Shown piece after piece: positions 12,601 through 22,329 of a stretch of DNA of 64,000 nt. The DNA is from Salvia splendens (Eukaryota; Streptophyta; Magnoliopsida; Lamiales; Lamiaceae): assembly GCF_004379255.2 (NCBI RefSeq), contig NC_056035.1:36215773-36279772 (forward strand), in the 5' to 3' direction. The notes beneath the pieces were generated by a model that saw only the letters and a list, made by a program, of their open reading frames with translations, made no database searches and had not been told where the DNA came from. The first letter of the stretch is position 1. The number at the start of each line of letters is the position of its first letter. The translations under genes were made by a program, and so were the position numbers.

Positions 12601-14097
12601 AAATTTATAAACCAGAAAAAAGGCGAGGTATCATAAGCTCAAACTGTCACATTGCTCGTGTTTTCTTTCAAGTTGCATCGATTTCTTTTAGAAACCAGAA
12701 AAAAGGTCTCCTACTAAAGCCTCTTCTCATACAAAGAGATTTCTTTTCCAATGCATATTTCATATCCACTCTCCTTCAACCCATTCTTCCTTGTTCGCGA
12801 TAACCTCTTCTTTAAAAATATCACATACTCATGGACATTGATATAATATTATTGGAATGACTTTTGCACTTTTTTTAAGTATTACTTTTTAGCCAAAATA
12901 CCCACAAACTATAAGAGTTATGTGTTTACATGAGAAAGAGAACAGTCATTTGGGCTGCACTTTCATTCATTTTTTTTATTCCCTAATAAAAAGTCGACAA
13001 AGTATGTAGCCAACAATTGTTTGTCACAGTACATACTTCAAGGGAAATGAATAAATAAAGTGATGGGCTTTTCTCTCATAAAAAAATATTTAAATAATCA
13101 TTATAGTCTAAATGATATTTTGATTAAAAAAATACAGAAGTGCTTTCAACAATATTATATTAACATCTGGGATGTAGAATGATATTTTTAAAGAAAAATA
13201 ACTACAAATAATATTAATGCAATGTCCTGAAACTAAAAATACAATTCTATTCTCTCTAATTTTATCCCAGAGTAAAAAACCATGAAAAATTAAAGTTAGA
13301 AAATAAACACCTATTTTCTATGTCCTAAATATTGCTTTACATGCTTCAATAAGGATGATGCTCCCTTAAATGATTTGATAAAAGCAATCATATAAATAGT
13401 TTGGATTTATTCGCTAATTTTTTAAAAACATTTTTGTTAGGTCTCATTAGTTTTTCAAATTAAATAAAACTTTAACATAGAAGTTCTTTTTTTACAATAA
13501 AAAAATTATAGATAATTTTTAATTGCTATGTGATGATATATATTCTGACCCACATTTCTTGTTCCAAATTCCAACCACACTTTGGAAATTTGGGATATTC
13601 TAAGGACCTTTATGGTTTTTTCATAGTACTATTATTTTAAAACTGAGCCAATTTTATAATTTAACTCAATAATGTCACAAACATGATTGTTGAATATCTA
13701 TAGAATTGTATTCTTACAAACATATTTTAAACATTATAAGGCAATTAATTTCAGACTACTCGCAACGGTAATGGTTTAATTATTCATACAAAAATATCAT
13801 TGTATAATTCATATTCGCAACGTAATTAATAGAAAGAAAGAAAGAAAATCTTAAACTTCAAAGACAAAATATTAAAATCAAAATAACAATTTTATTAATA
13901 CCCAACCGTAGGAGGAATGGGTTCAAAACCTTATATACAAATACTTAACATCTCGGGAATTTACGATCTTCATGAACAAATTCCCAAGGCAAACCTAAAC
14001 CAAAATAAATATTCACTAAAAAAAATATTACTACTACATTGTTTATTCTTGAAAATCTAGAAATTATTAGGCCTTATTCACTTCACTTCACTTCACT
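12601..14097. other. Intergenic, nothing recognised
   Basis: AT-rich DNA with no credible coding region, RNA gene or transposon end. A short motif, AACCAGAAAAAAGG, occurs at about 12611 and 12695. The right end holds the 3' flank of the LEA-like gene, including four CTTCA pentamers at 14081-14100 that overlap its stop codon. Confidence 0.4.
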
Positions 14098-14548
14098 TCA
14101 CTTCTTCTGCTCTCCCATGCCAAGGGTGTTCTTAACACCATCAATTGCTCCCTGAGCAATGTTGGCTGCAGACTCAGCAGTCTGCAAATATAATTAAAAT
14201 AAATAAATAAATTTACAAAGAAAATGAAATGTCAAATGAGAAATTAATATAACCTGCTGAAGAAATGTAGCATTTTCCTCTTTGCTTTGTTGGGCCTGGC
14301 CTTGGGAGTGTCCAAGGGCATCGTGGGCCTTATCGTGGGCCCTGCTCGCTGTATCCTTGGCCGACTCCACAAAGTTCTCAGTTGCAGCCTGCCCCAACAC
14401 AATTAAATTATTTATAAATTTATAACTACAATAAAATCGAATACTTTAAATATGATCATTTATAGAAAAAACGTGACGAATATTTATGATGTTAAATAAA
14501 TACCTGAGCTTGGGCATGGTTCTGTCCGGCGTTGAATTGGCTCGACAT
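14098..14548 (-). CDS. LEA/KIN-like small stress protein
   Basis: Three exons, 14548-14504, 14388-14254 and 14181-14098, all with GT-AG introns and closing phase, give 87 residues. The protein is highly hydrophilic and almost free of aromatic residues. It starts MSSQFNAGQNHAQAQAA, has a middle rich in Ala, Gln, His, Asp and Lys, and ends AIDGVKNTLGMGEQKK. This matches the layout of plant KIN1/KIN2/COR6.6-like and related late-embryogenesis-abundant proteins (FQAGQ near the start, a VK(D/N)xxGM near the end), which are thought to protect membranes or proteins in cold and drought. The proteins are cytosolic or nuclear, with no signal peptide seen. The exact subfamily is not certain. A TATA box lies about 100 bases upstream. 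Function is inferred from family resemblance only. Confidence 0.8.
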
Positions 14549-14644
14549 GTTGAAAGAATTGGGGAGAATTAACTTTGTAGTGGAAGATTGTTAGAGGGAA
14601 TGCTACTTTGAATTTGATGATTAATAATGTTGAGATTAATGGGC

Positions 14645-14651
14645 ATTTATA
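14645..14651 (-). promoter_or_regulatory. TATA box of the LEA-like gene
   Basis: TATAAAT on the minus strand, about 100 bases before the start codon at 14548, a normal distance for a plant core promoter with a short leader. Confidence 0.4.
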
Positions 14652-15782
14652 GTGGTGCATTATGCTAATTGAAGTAGGAAAATTAGTGGTGTATATGTAT
14701 TTTAATAATTGTTGGTGAAGAGTGAATTGATGTTCTAGACTTGTGCTTTGCCACTTCTTTTATTTACTATTTTACTTTCACTCACAACGCATCGATCTAT
14801 ATATTCTACACATGTGCTTAGCCACTTCTTTTATTTAATGTTTTCCTAATAATTACACGTATGTAGTTGCAATGTTTTTGGTTGCATAAACATGGAATAC
14901 TAGTACTAAAACTACTGGAGTACATTTTTTATTTATTTTGATTAACTAGGAGCATTAAAAGTTCTCATACAAATCTATCATACGACAAAATTAATTAAGT
15001 AGGATCGTCGTAAATTTGATGTGCAGTTTAAACTTAAAGAATTTGCAGAAGTGAACCTTTTGAAGTCATATGAATTCAAAATTGTGTTGTTTAGAAGTTG
15101 ATTTTTTAAACAATTGGAAATCTGAGCTTTATATGTATTTTTAAAGTATTTTTGGCATGTTTCTACTTTCTACATCAAATCGTTATAATCCTATTTAGGT
15201 ACAAAGATATTTTCTTTACTTCTAATTTGGTATTTATTTATCGAAATGAAGGCATATAAAATTGAAAAAGAGGGCCATTTTATTTTAAGTTTATTTTTTT
15301 TCAATATTATAAATGAGGATAGAGGAGACTAGGTTGTTGTTAAATATGGTCTACGAGAATAACTAAATTATTTTTTACTTAATTTAATTCCTTAAAAATT
15401 ACTACTTCAATAACTTTCTTAACACTTGAAAATCAAATATAGTCCATTGTTTATCAGGAGAGTAATATTATTGTGGAATATGATTACTGAGAATTTGATT
15501 CGTGATAAATTACTTATTTTATAAGTATTACTACTATTAAAATAATGTCAAGAAAAAACTCTTATGCTCATGAATTTATATTGGTTTTTTAAAATTCAGT
15601 TAAATAATAAGACCTGCTACAAAAAATATAATCCTTAATTTTTAAAAATGATAGTAAGATTTACTAGTTATTAATTGATGACATAATAATAATAGTACTA
15701 AATTATGATTCATAATTTAAAAATTACATTACTAAAATTAAGTTAATGCGTTATTAATTGATGACATAATAATAGTATTATT

Positions 15783-15788
<6 letters not shown>
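14652..15788. other. Intergenic, upstream of the LEA-like gene
   Basis: AT-rich sequence with no gene recognised. The phrase 'taattgatgacataataat' occurs twice (about 15671 and 15755), suggesting a small local duplication about 80 bases apart. Confidence 0.35.

Positions 15789-15864
<76 letters not shown>
15789..15864. repeat. (TA)38 microsatellite
   Basis: An uninterrupted run of 38 TA units, immediately left of the foldback MITE. Such perfect runs are usually length-polymorphic. Confidence 0.97.
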
Positions 15865-15865
<1 letters not shown>

Positions 15866-15875
15866 CTTTTTTTAA

Positions 15876-16154
15876 GGGGTGCGTTAAAACGCTAAATTTT
15901 CTTAAATTGCTAACTTGCTAACTCATCAATGTAGTGTATTAAAAATGTCAACACGAGCACATTAAAATGTCAACACATATTTGTGTTGACATTTTAATAA
16001 ACTGTGTTGACATTTAAATATCAATGTCAACATAATGTATTAAAATATCAACTTAAGTTTATGTTAACATTTCAATATCATCGTGTTGACATTTTTAATA
16101 CATTGCATTGATGAGTTAGCAACTTAAGAAAAGTTAGCAACGGATCACACCTCC
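15876..16154. mobile_element. Foldback MITE with long internal hairpin
   Basis: The two halves are reverse complements of each other over most of their length. The left arm has GCTAACTCATCAATG...GTATTAAAAATGTCAACACGA; the right arm has the inverse, TCGTGTTGACATTTTTAATAC...GATGAGTTAGC. The outer ends pair as GGGGTGCGTT against GGAGGTGTGATCCGTT. The motif GTGTTGACATTT or its inverse recurs about six times. There is no coding capacity. Target duplications were not identified, so the superfamily is open. A transcript would form a long near-perfect stem and could feed small-RNA pathways. Confidence 0.7.
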
Positions 16155-16360
16155 TTTTTTTAATTGTATTAGAATCAAACTACATATATAAATAAAAACG
16201 AATAACACTAAACATGCGTCAAACGAGAGTGATGCTCACATAATGTATGTAGCATATCATTTCTCGTACTATGATGGGATACGAACTAAACAACTAAACA
16301 ATAATTGCGAGCCCAATAGCAGTGACGGCCCATCAGCCCAAAACCCAAGAAAGAGTATCA

Positions 16361-16560
16361 GTTCGGCACAACCAAAGAGTTCGGTCACAGCCTATAGCTC
16401 GGTAAAAGCCGACCAATCGAGCTCAACTCTCAGATCGGCAAAAGCTGATCGGCAAAGTCAGTTCGGCACAACCAAAGAGTTCGGTCACAGCCTATAGCTC
16501 GGTAAAAGCCGACCAATCGAGCTCAACTCTCAGATCGGCAAAAGCTGATCGGCAAAGTTC
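16361..16560 (+). repeat. Tandem 100-bp repeat in Tat LTR U3
   Basis: Two direct copies with a period of 100 (starting at 16361 and 16461) begin GTTCGGCACAACCAAAGAGT. Each copy carries TCGG/CCGA inverted pairs, such as CTCGGTAAAAGCCGA and GATCGGCAAAAGCTGATCGG. The 3' LTR has the same pair (38658 and 38757, period 99 through loss of one A). Position ahead of the TATA box suggests an enhancer role, which is inference. Confidence 0.9.
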
Positions 16561-16711
16561 AGCAGTTCGGTCTCAGTATTCGACCGAACAAGGAGATAGT
16601 GGACCCATGCAGGATCTCCACGACCTCCATTACACCCACGATCTATTTAGTGGTATTAAGCAGTTATCAACCCCCCTACCAGGGCTGCAAACCACGATCT
16701 TAGTTCGAATG

Positions 16712-16719
16712 TATAAATA
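16712..16719 (+). promoter_or_regulatory. TATA box of the Tat 5' LTR
   Basis: TATAAATA, about 440 bases into the 669-bp LTR. The same box is at 39008-39015 in the 3' LTR. It is the probable promoter for the genomic transcript of the element. Confidence 0.6.
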
Positions 16720-16798
16720 GAACTTAGATCAGATAGACCAAGGTTAAGCTCTCTAGATCCTGAATCTCATATAGCAAATCAGTATTGTAATCTGTAAG

Positions 16799-17425
16799 TG
16801 TAATAATGGAGTGCTCATTTCAGTTGGAAGAAGAAGAGAAGAAGAAGGAAGCTCGGCTTTGAGCTCGGCTTTGAGTTCGGCTTTGAGCCGAGAAGACAGT
16901 TGGTCTTGAGCCGAGAAGCAAAGGAGTTCGGTTTGTGTACCGAGAAAGGAGTTCGGTTTGTGAACCGAGAAGGGAGCTCGGTTGTGAGCCGAAGAGAGTG
17001 CTCGGTTGTGAGCCGAAAAGAAAGTTCGGTCTTGAGTCAAGAATAGAGTTCGTCTTGAGCCGAGAAAGAAGAAGCAACAGTTCGGTCTTGAACCGAGAAG
17101 GAAGTTCGGCCTAGAGAAACTAGCCGTTGGAGCAGCAGTTAGTTAGCCGAGATGTAGCAGTTATTCTTCTTGCTTTCTTGATTCTTCTTGTAGTTAGTTA
17201 GTAGCAGTTGCTACTTGATTGTAGAGCTTTAAATAGCTCAAAACCATGTACGTAGTGAGTAGTGAAAATCAATAAAGAGTTTTCAAGTTTTCTCTCCAAG
17301 ATTACCATCTTCGATACTCTAAGTGTGAGTGTGTGTTCTTCTGCATTGTGAGTTATCATACAACTGTTAGTGTGTGTGTGATTCACCTGAGTGTGTGAAA
17401 GTCTTGTGCGTATTGAATCCCAACA
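16799..17425 (+). repeat. Copia 5' LTR
   Basis: A 627-bp repeat, TG...CA. Between about 16851 and 17115 it carries an array of about ten short inverted repeats of the form TTCGGT(tt)gtgAACCGA or CTCGGTTGTGAGCCGA. A TTTAAATAG box follows at about 17229 and may be the promoter. Confidence 0.95.
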
Positions 17426-17427
17426 AG

Positions 17428-17445
17428 TGGCGCCGTCTGTGGGAA
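17428..17445 (+). other. Primer binding site of the copia element
   Basis: TGGCGCCGTCTGTGGGAA begins two bases after the LTR. The first nine bases fit the CCA end of plant tRNA-Asp from memory; the rest does not fit that tRNA well. The same 18 bases form the primer site of the unrelated Tat element at 22279. Most copia elements use initiator tRNA-Met (TGGTATCAGAGC) instead. Confidence 0.75.
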
Positions 17446-17489
17446 GAGGATATTGAAGCTGATTTGCAGAGGATCAAACGGTTTCAGAG

Positions 17490-20400
17490 ATGGCAGCAAG
17501 GCTTGATGCAGAAAAGTTCACAGGCAAGAATGATTATAGCCTGTGGAAGATGAAGATGAAGGCGGTCTTGATTCAACAAGGCTTGGCCGCAGTTCTTGCA
17601 AATACTGAAGAGAAAGGAAAGGCTCCAATGCTTGATGATAAAGCTCAGGCAAAGATGGAGGAGATGCAGCTCAAGGCACATTCTGCAGTGATTCTGTGCC
17701 TTGGAGATAAGGTCTTGAGGGAAGTTCAAGAAGCCAAGACTGCGGTGGAGATCTTGAACAGGTTAGATGAAGTTTACCTGGCAAAATCTTTGGCTAACCG
17801 GCTGTATCTCAAGAAGAGGCTCTATGCCTATAGTTTTTCTGGTGAAAAATCTATCATAGAGCAGTTGGAGGAGTTCAATAAGATCATTGATGATCTGGGC
17901 TCTGTGGATGTTAAAATTTCAGATGAAGACAAGGCCATTCTTACATTGAATGCATTGCCTAGCTCGTATGACCAGTTGAGTGATGCAATTATCTATGGTA
18001 GAGATAAGCCTATCACCTATGCAGAAGTCTACTCGGCCTTGATGGCTAAGGAACTCCAAAAGACTACCAGCAGAGGCTCTGCAAGCTCCAATGTTCAAGC
18101 TGCAGAGGCCTTGAATGTGAAGAAGTTCAAAAAACAGAACTTCAAGAAAAAGTTTGAGGGCTCTAAACCCTCAAGTTCTGATGCTCAGAAGGAAACCAGA
18201 GCATGTTTTTGGTGCAAGAAACCAGGGCACTTGAAGAAGGACTGCCATGCCTGGAAGAGAAAACTAGCCTCTGAGGGCCACAACACTTCTGATTGTGTAG
18301 AGAGTACTGATCCCCCTGCTCAACTCATGAATGTCAGTGATAATGGGATCAGTCACAGGTGGATAATGGACTCAGGGTGCAGCTTCCATATGTGCCCCAA
18401 CAAATCTTGGTTTCATGATCTTCAGGAAGCATCAGGGACTGTAGTTCTTGGAAATAACCATGTGTGTCAGATCAAAGGGATAGGGAAAGTGAAGCTAAGT
18501 TTGCAAGATGGCTCTATAAAGATCCTAACTGGGGTGAGGTATATTCCGGAAGTGAAAAGAAATCTCATCTCATTGGGAATGCTGGAGGAGAAAGGGTTCA
18601 CCATATTGATGAGTCAGGGAAAGATGCTTGTGAAATCTGGGAATGCAGTGATGATGGAGGCTGACAGAGAGCACATTCTCTATTATCTGAAGGCTAAGGC
18701 TGTTGATGGAGAAAGCAATGCAGTGTCAGATGATTCCATAATGCTATGGCACAAGAGATTGGGCCATCCAGCAGAAGGAAGCTTGAAAGAACTCATCAAG
18801 AAGGGCCTGATCTCTGGAGATTTCAACAAGATGGACCCCTGTGAGCAGTGTATACTTGGAAAAGCAAAGAAGGCACCCTATCCTACAGGTATTCACTCTT
18901 CTACAGCCCCATTAGACTACATACATAGTGATCTCTGGGGCCCTTCACCTGTAAGCTCAATTGGTGGTGGGAAATACTACCTTGCTATTATTGATGACTA
19001 CACTAGGAAACTGTGGGTGTACATACTGAAAGAAAAATCAGAGACATTCACAAAATTCAAGATATGGTGTAAAGAGGTGGAGCTAGAGAAGGGAAGGAGT
19101 GTTAAATGCCTAAGAACTGACAATGGCTTGGAATTCTTGTCTACTGAGTTTGATCTGTTTTGCAAAGAGAAGGGTATGAAGAGGCACCGCACTGTTCCTG
19201 GTAACCCCCAGCAAAATGGTGTTGTGGAGAGGATGAATAGGACTATCCTAGAGAGAGTAAGGTGCTTGTTACTCAGTTCTGGTCTGAGCAACAGATTTTG
19301 GGGAGAGGCTGTGTATACAGCAGCCTATCTCATCAATAAGTGTCCATCTACTGCCCTTAAGTCTGAGACTCCTGATTACATGTGGTATGGAGCCCATAGT
19401 GACTACTCAAAATACAAGGTGTTTGGGTGCGCAGCCTATGCTCATGCTAGGCAAAGTAAGCTTGAGGCTAGGGCTCTGAAATGCATATTGCTGGGGTATC
19501 AGAGGGGTGTTAAGGGGTATAGGCTCTGGTGCATTGAGCCTGGTAGGCAGAAGGTGGTGGTGAGTAGGGATGTTGTGTTCTTGGAGGATCAGATGCCATA
19601 CTTAAAAAGGAAGCTGGACTCCAATGAAGTTGAGAGTGATTTCCTCAAGGTGGAGCCAGTGGGACTTTGCCAAGGAGCAGGTGGAGCCTCTGACTCAGAA
19701 AGTGAGTCTGAACCAGAGGATGATGGTGCTCTAGCTCGAGGTAGAAAAAATGATGAGCCTACAGCAGATTCTGCCAGAGAGTACCAGATAGCAAGAGATA
19801 GAGGCAGAAGAAATACAAGACCACCTGAAAGGTTTTCTGATGTGGTCTACTATGCACTTTGTGCTGCTGAGAGCATTGATATTGCAGATCCTCTCACATA
19901 TAAAGAAGCCATGAAGAGTAAAGACAGAGAAAGGTGGATTGAAGCCATGAATGAGGAAATGGAATCTTTACTCAAGAACAAAACATGGATTTTGGTGGAT
20001 AAATCCAGACTGACTACAGATGGAAAAGAAAGGAGGCTGATCAGTTGTAAGTGGTTGTTTAAGAAAAAGATTGAGACCACTGATAAAGATAGAATCAGAT
20101 TCAAGGCAAGGCTGGTGGCTAGGGGCTTCACACAGCAAGAAGGAATTGATTTCAATGAAGTATTTGCTCCAGTTGTTAAGCACACTTCGATTAGGATCTT
20201 GTTGGCAGTTGTGAACCAGCTAGACTGGGAGCTACAACAGCTTGATGTGAAGACAGCCTTCCTCAATGGGGATCTAGAGGAGACTATCTTTATGGAACAG
20301 CCAGAGGGCTATGTGAAGACTGGAGAAGAAGGCAAGGTGTGCCTGTTACAGAAAAGTCTTTATGGACTTAAGCAAAGTCCTAGACAGTGGAATAAGAAGT

Positions 20401-21614
20401 TTGATGCACAGATGAAGAAGATTGGCTTCTCCAAGTCAGAATATGATGATTGTATTTACATCAAGAAGGCAGGCAGGACTCCCATTGCCTACCTATTACT
20501 CTATGTGGATGATATGCTACTTGCAGGCCCTTCTATGACAGAAATTCAGAAAGTTAAACAAGATCTGAAGTCGAGCTTTGAAATGAAGGATCTAGGAGAG
20601 TCAAGGAAGATCCTAGGCATACATATTCAGAGAGATAGAGGCTGCAAGAAGCTGTGGATGCTGCAAACTGATTATATTGACAAAGTTATGCAGAGATTCA
20701 GAATGGAGAATGCTAAACCTGCCTCAACACCCTTGTCCCAGAGTTTCAGATTATCAAAGGAACAAGCTCCTAAAACTAAGCAAGAGGCTGATGAGATGGA
20801 GGCTATCCCTTATGCTAGTGTTGTTGGGAGTATCATGTACACTATGATTTGTACAAGACCAGATCTTGCTCATGCTATCTCAGTGACTAGCAGATACATG
20901 GCAGACCCGGGGAAGGAGCATTGGAATGCTCTTAAATGGATATTGAGGTACATGAAGTCAACTAAGGACTGGGGGATTGTGTTCAATGGCTGGGAAGGTG
21001 GATCTGAGGAGGTTGTGCAGGGGTATTGTGATGCAGACTATGCTGCAAATCTGGACACCAGAAAGTCTCAAACAGGTTATTTGTTCACCATGTTTGGAAC
21101 TGTGATCAGTTGGAAATCAGGTCTGCAGAGTGTAGTTGCTCTCTCAACTACAGAATCAGAGTATATAGCTCTCACTGCAGCTGTACAGGAGAGTTTTTGG
21201 ATCCAGGGAGTGATTTCTGATTTTGGTTTTGACCAAGAAACAATGGTGATTCATTGTGACAGCAGCTCAGCTATATGCTTGGCTAAACATCCGGGTTTCC
21301 ATGAAAGGAGCAAGCATATAGACATAAAGTTGCACTTTATTAGAGATGAGATTGAAAGGGGAAGGGTGAAGGTGGTTAAGATTAACACCTTGCACAATCC
21401 GGCAGATATGCTAACTAAATCTCTAAGTAGAGACAAGTTTGATCATTGCAAGAAGTTGATCAATGTTTGTGCGAGAACTGAGATGAGCCCTCAGGTGGAG
21501 AATTGTAATAATGGAGTGCTCATTTCAGTTGGAAGAAGAAGAGAAGAAGAAGGAAGCTCGGCTTTGAGCTCGGCTTTGAGTTCGGCTTTGAGCCGAGAAG
21601 ACAGTTGGTCTTGA
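17490..21614 (+). CDS. Ty1-copia Gag-Pol polyprotein
   Basis: A 1374-residue uninterrupted frame. In order: UBN2-type Gag from residue 1 (KFTGKNDYSLWK...LIQQGL); zinc knuckle CFWCKKPGHLKKDC at about 239-252; aspartic protease with active site DSG in WIMDSGCS at about 291; GAG-pre-integrase with the LWHKRLGH and CEQC zinc ligands at about 419-460; integrase core with the DDE acids in HSDLWGP, TDNGLEF and NGVVERMNR (about 470-600); reverse transcriptase with FNEVFAPV, DVKTAFLNG and YVDDMLL (about 820-1060); RNase H with DADYA and STTESEYIAL (about 1175-1310). The first ATG in frame starts 45 bases after the primer site. The frame runs 111 bases into the 3' LTR and ends there, so the last 37 or so residues are LTR-encoded. 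All catalytic residues checked are present, so it may still be active. Confidence 0.95.
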   Translation: MAARLDAEKFTGKNDYSLWKMKMKAVLIQQGLAAVLANTEEKGKAPMLDDKAQAKMEEMQLKAHSAVILCLGDKVLREVQEAKTAVEILNRLDEVYLAKSLANRLYLKKRLYAYSFSGEKSIIEQLEEFNKIIDDLGSVDVKISDEDKAILTLNALPSSYDQLSDAIIYGRDKPITYAEVYSALMAKELQKTTSRGSASSNVQAAEALNVKKFKKQNFKKKFEGSKPSSSDAQKETRACFWCKKPGHLKKDCHAWKRKLASEGHNTSDCVESTDPPAQLMNVSDNGISHRWIMDSGCSFHMCPNKSWFHDLQEASGTVVLGNNHVCQIKGIGKVKLSLQDGSIKILTGVRYIPEVKRNLISLGMLEEKGFTILMSQGKMLVKSGNAVMMEADREHILYYLKAKAVDGESNAVSDDSIMLWHKRLGHPAEGSLKELIKKGLISGDFNKMDPCEQCILGKAKKAPYPTGIHSSTAPLDYIHSDLWGPSPVSSIGGGKYYLAIIDDYTRKLWVYILKEKSETFTKFKIWCKEVELEKGRSVKCLRTDNGLEFLSTEFDLFCKEKGMKRHRTVPGNPQQNGVVERMNRTILERVRCLLLSSGLSNRFWGEAVYTAAYLINKCPSTALKSETPDYMWYGAHSDYSKYKVFGCAAYAHARQSKLEARALKCILLGYQRGVKGYRLWCIEPGRQKVVVSRDVVFLEDQMPYLKRKLDSNEVESDFLKVEPVGLCQGAGGASDSESESEPEDDGALARGRKNDEPTADSAREYQIARDRGRRNTRPPERFSDVVYYALCAAESIDIADPLTYKEAMKSKDRERWIEAMNEEMESLLKNKTWILVDKSRLTTDGKERRLISCKWLFKKKIETTDKDRIRFKARLVARGFTQQEGIDFNEVFAPVVKHTSIRILLAVVNQLDWELQQLDVKTAFLNGDLEETIFMEQPEGYVKTGEEGKVCLLQKSLYGLKQSPRQWNKKFDAQMKKIGFSKSEYDDCIYIKKAGRTPIAYLLLYVDDMLLAGPSMTEIQKVKQDLKSSFEMKDLGESRKILGIHIQRDRGCKKLWMLQTDYIDKVMQRFRMENAKPASTPLSQSFRLSKEQAPKTKQEADEMEAIPYASVVGSIMYTMICTRPDLAHAISVTSRYMADPGKEHWNALKWILRYMKSTKDWGIVFNGWEGGSEEVVQGYCDADYAANLDTRKSQTGYLFTMFGTVISWKSGLQSVVALSTTESEYIALTAAVQESFWIQGVISDFGFDQETMVIHCDSSSAICLAKHPGFHERSKHIDIKLHFIRDEIERGRVKVVKINTLHNPADMLTKSLSRDKFDHCKKLINVCARTEMSPQVENCNNGVLISVGRRREEEGSSALSSALSSALSREDSWS

Positions 21615-22130
21615 GCCGAGAAGCAAAGGAGTTCGGTTTGTGTACCGAGAAAGGAGTTCGGTTTGTGAACCGAGAAGGGAGCTCGGTTGTGAGCCGAAGA
21701 GAGTGCTCGGTTGTGAGCCGAAAAGAAAGTTCGGTCTTGAGTCAAGAATAGAGTTCGTCTTGAGCCGAGAAAGAAGAAGCAACAGTTCGGTCTTGAACCG
21801 AGAAGGAAGTTCGGCCTAGAGAAACTAGCCGTTGGAGCAGCAGTTAGTTAGCCGAGATGTAGCAGTTATTCTTCTTGCTTTCTTGATTCTTCTTGTAGTT
21901 AGTTAGTAGCAGTTGCTACTTGATTGTAGAGCTTTAAATAGCTCAAAACCATGTACGTAGTGAGTAGTGAAAATCAATAAAGAGTTTTCAAGTTTTCTCT
22001 CCAAGATTACCATCTTCGATACTCTAAGTGTGAGTGTGTGTTCTTCTGCATTGTGAGTTATCATACAACTGTGAGTGTGTGTGTGATTCACCTGAGTGTG
22101 TGAAAGTCTTGTGCGTATTGAATCCCAACA
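21504..22130 (+). repeat. Copia 3' LTR
   Basis: Matches the 5' LTR at 16799-17425 over all 627 bases with one apparent substitution. It contains the stop codon of the polyprotein at 21612-21614 and the second copy of the hairpin array (about 21556-21820). Confidence 0.95.
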
Positions 22131-22278
22131 GTAAGCTAGATCAAGCAATACAAATTTGCCCTCTATTCTTCCCGTGGACGTAGATTTGCCTCAGTAAATC
22201 GAACCACGTAATTCTCAGTGTTGTGATCTTCATTTATTACTTGCATTTATTCCCATCAAAAATTCGCTAAATCATCAC

Positions 22279-22296
22279 TGGCGCCGTCTGTGGGAA
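22279..22296 (+). other. Primer binding site of the Tat element
   Basis: TGGCGCCGTCTGTGGGAA starts one base after the LTR end CATCA. It is identical to the primer site of the nested copia element. The CCA-complementary TGG and the first nine bases fit tRNA-Asp from memory. Confidence 0.75.
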
Positions 22297-22329
22297 ACAG
22301 AGAACCAAAACTGTGATAAAAGCGAGTTT

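Larger units (their letters stand above)
16799..22130 (+). mobile_element. Intact Ty1-copia retrotransposon
   Basis: A 5332-bp element running TGTAATAATGG...AATCCCAACA with target duplication GTAAG on both sides. It has two 627-bp LTRs (16799-17425 and 21504-22130), a primer site, one uninterrupted polyprotein frame and a purine-rich tract (GGTGGAGAAT, about 21493-21503) before the 3' LTR. By eye the LTRs differ at one base (T at about 17364, G at about 22069). It therefore looks young and structurally complete. The order integrase before reverse transcriptase defines Ty1-copia; Gag and RT look closest to the Tork/Tnt1 group, which is tentative. Confidence 0.96.
16272..22277 (+). repeat. 5' LTR of the Tat element (split by copia)
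   Basis: The LTR is present as 16272-16798 and 22136-22277 (669 bp in total), matching the 3' LTR at 38569-39236 (668 bp). The break is the copia insertion with target duplication GTAAG at 16794-16798 and 22131-22135. A TATAAATA box at 16712-16719 marks the probable core promoter. Confidence 0.95.

Noticed and set aside
16851..17115. Regularly repeated palindromic units that look like a CRISPR array
   Set aside because: The units are inside a copia LTR, are present in both LTRs, vary in length, and there are no unique spacers; the genome is a plant.
18464..21436. Small frames on either strand within the copia polyprotein
   Set aside because: All are shadows of the 1374-codon frame that has every expected domain.
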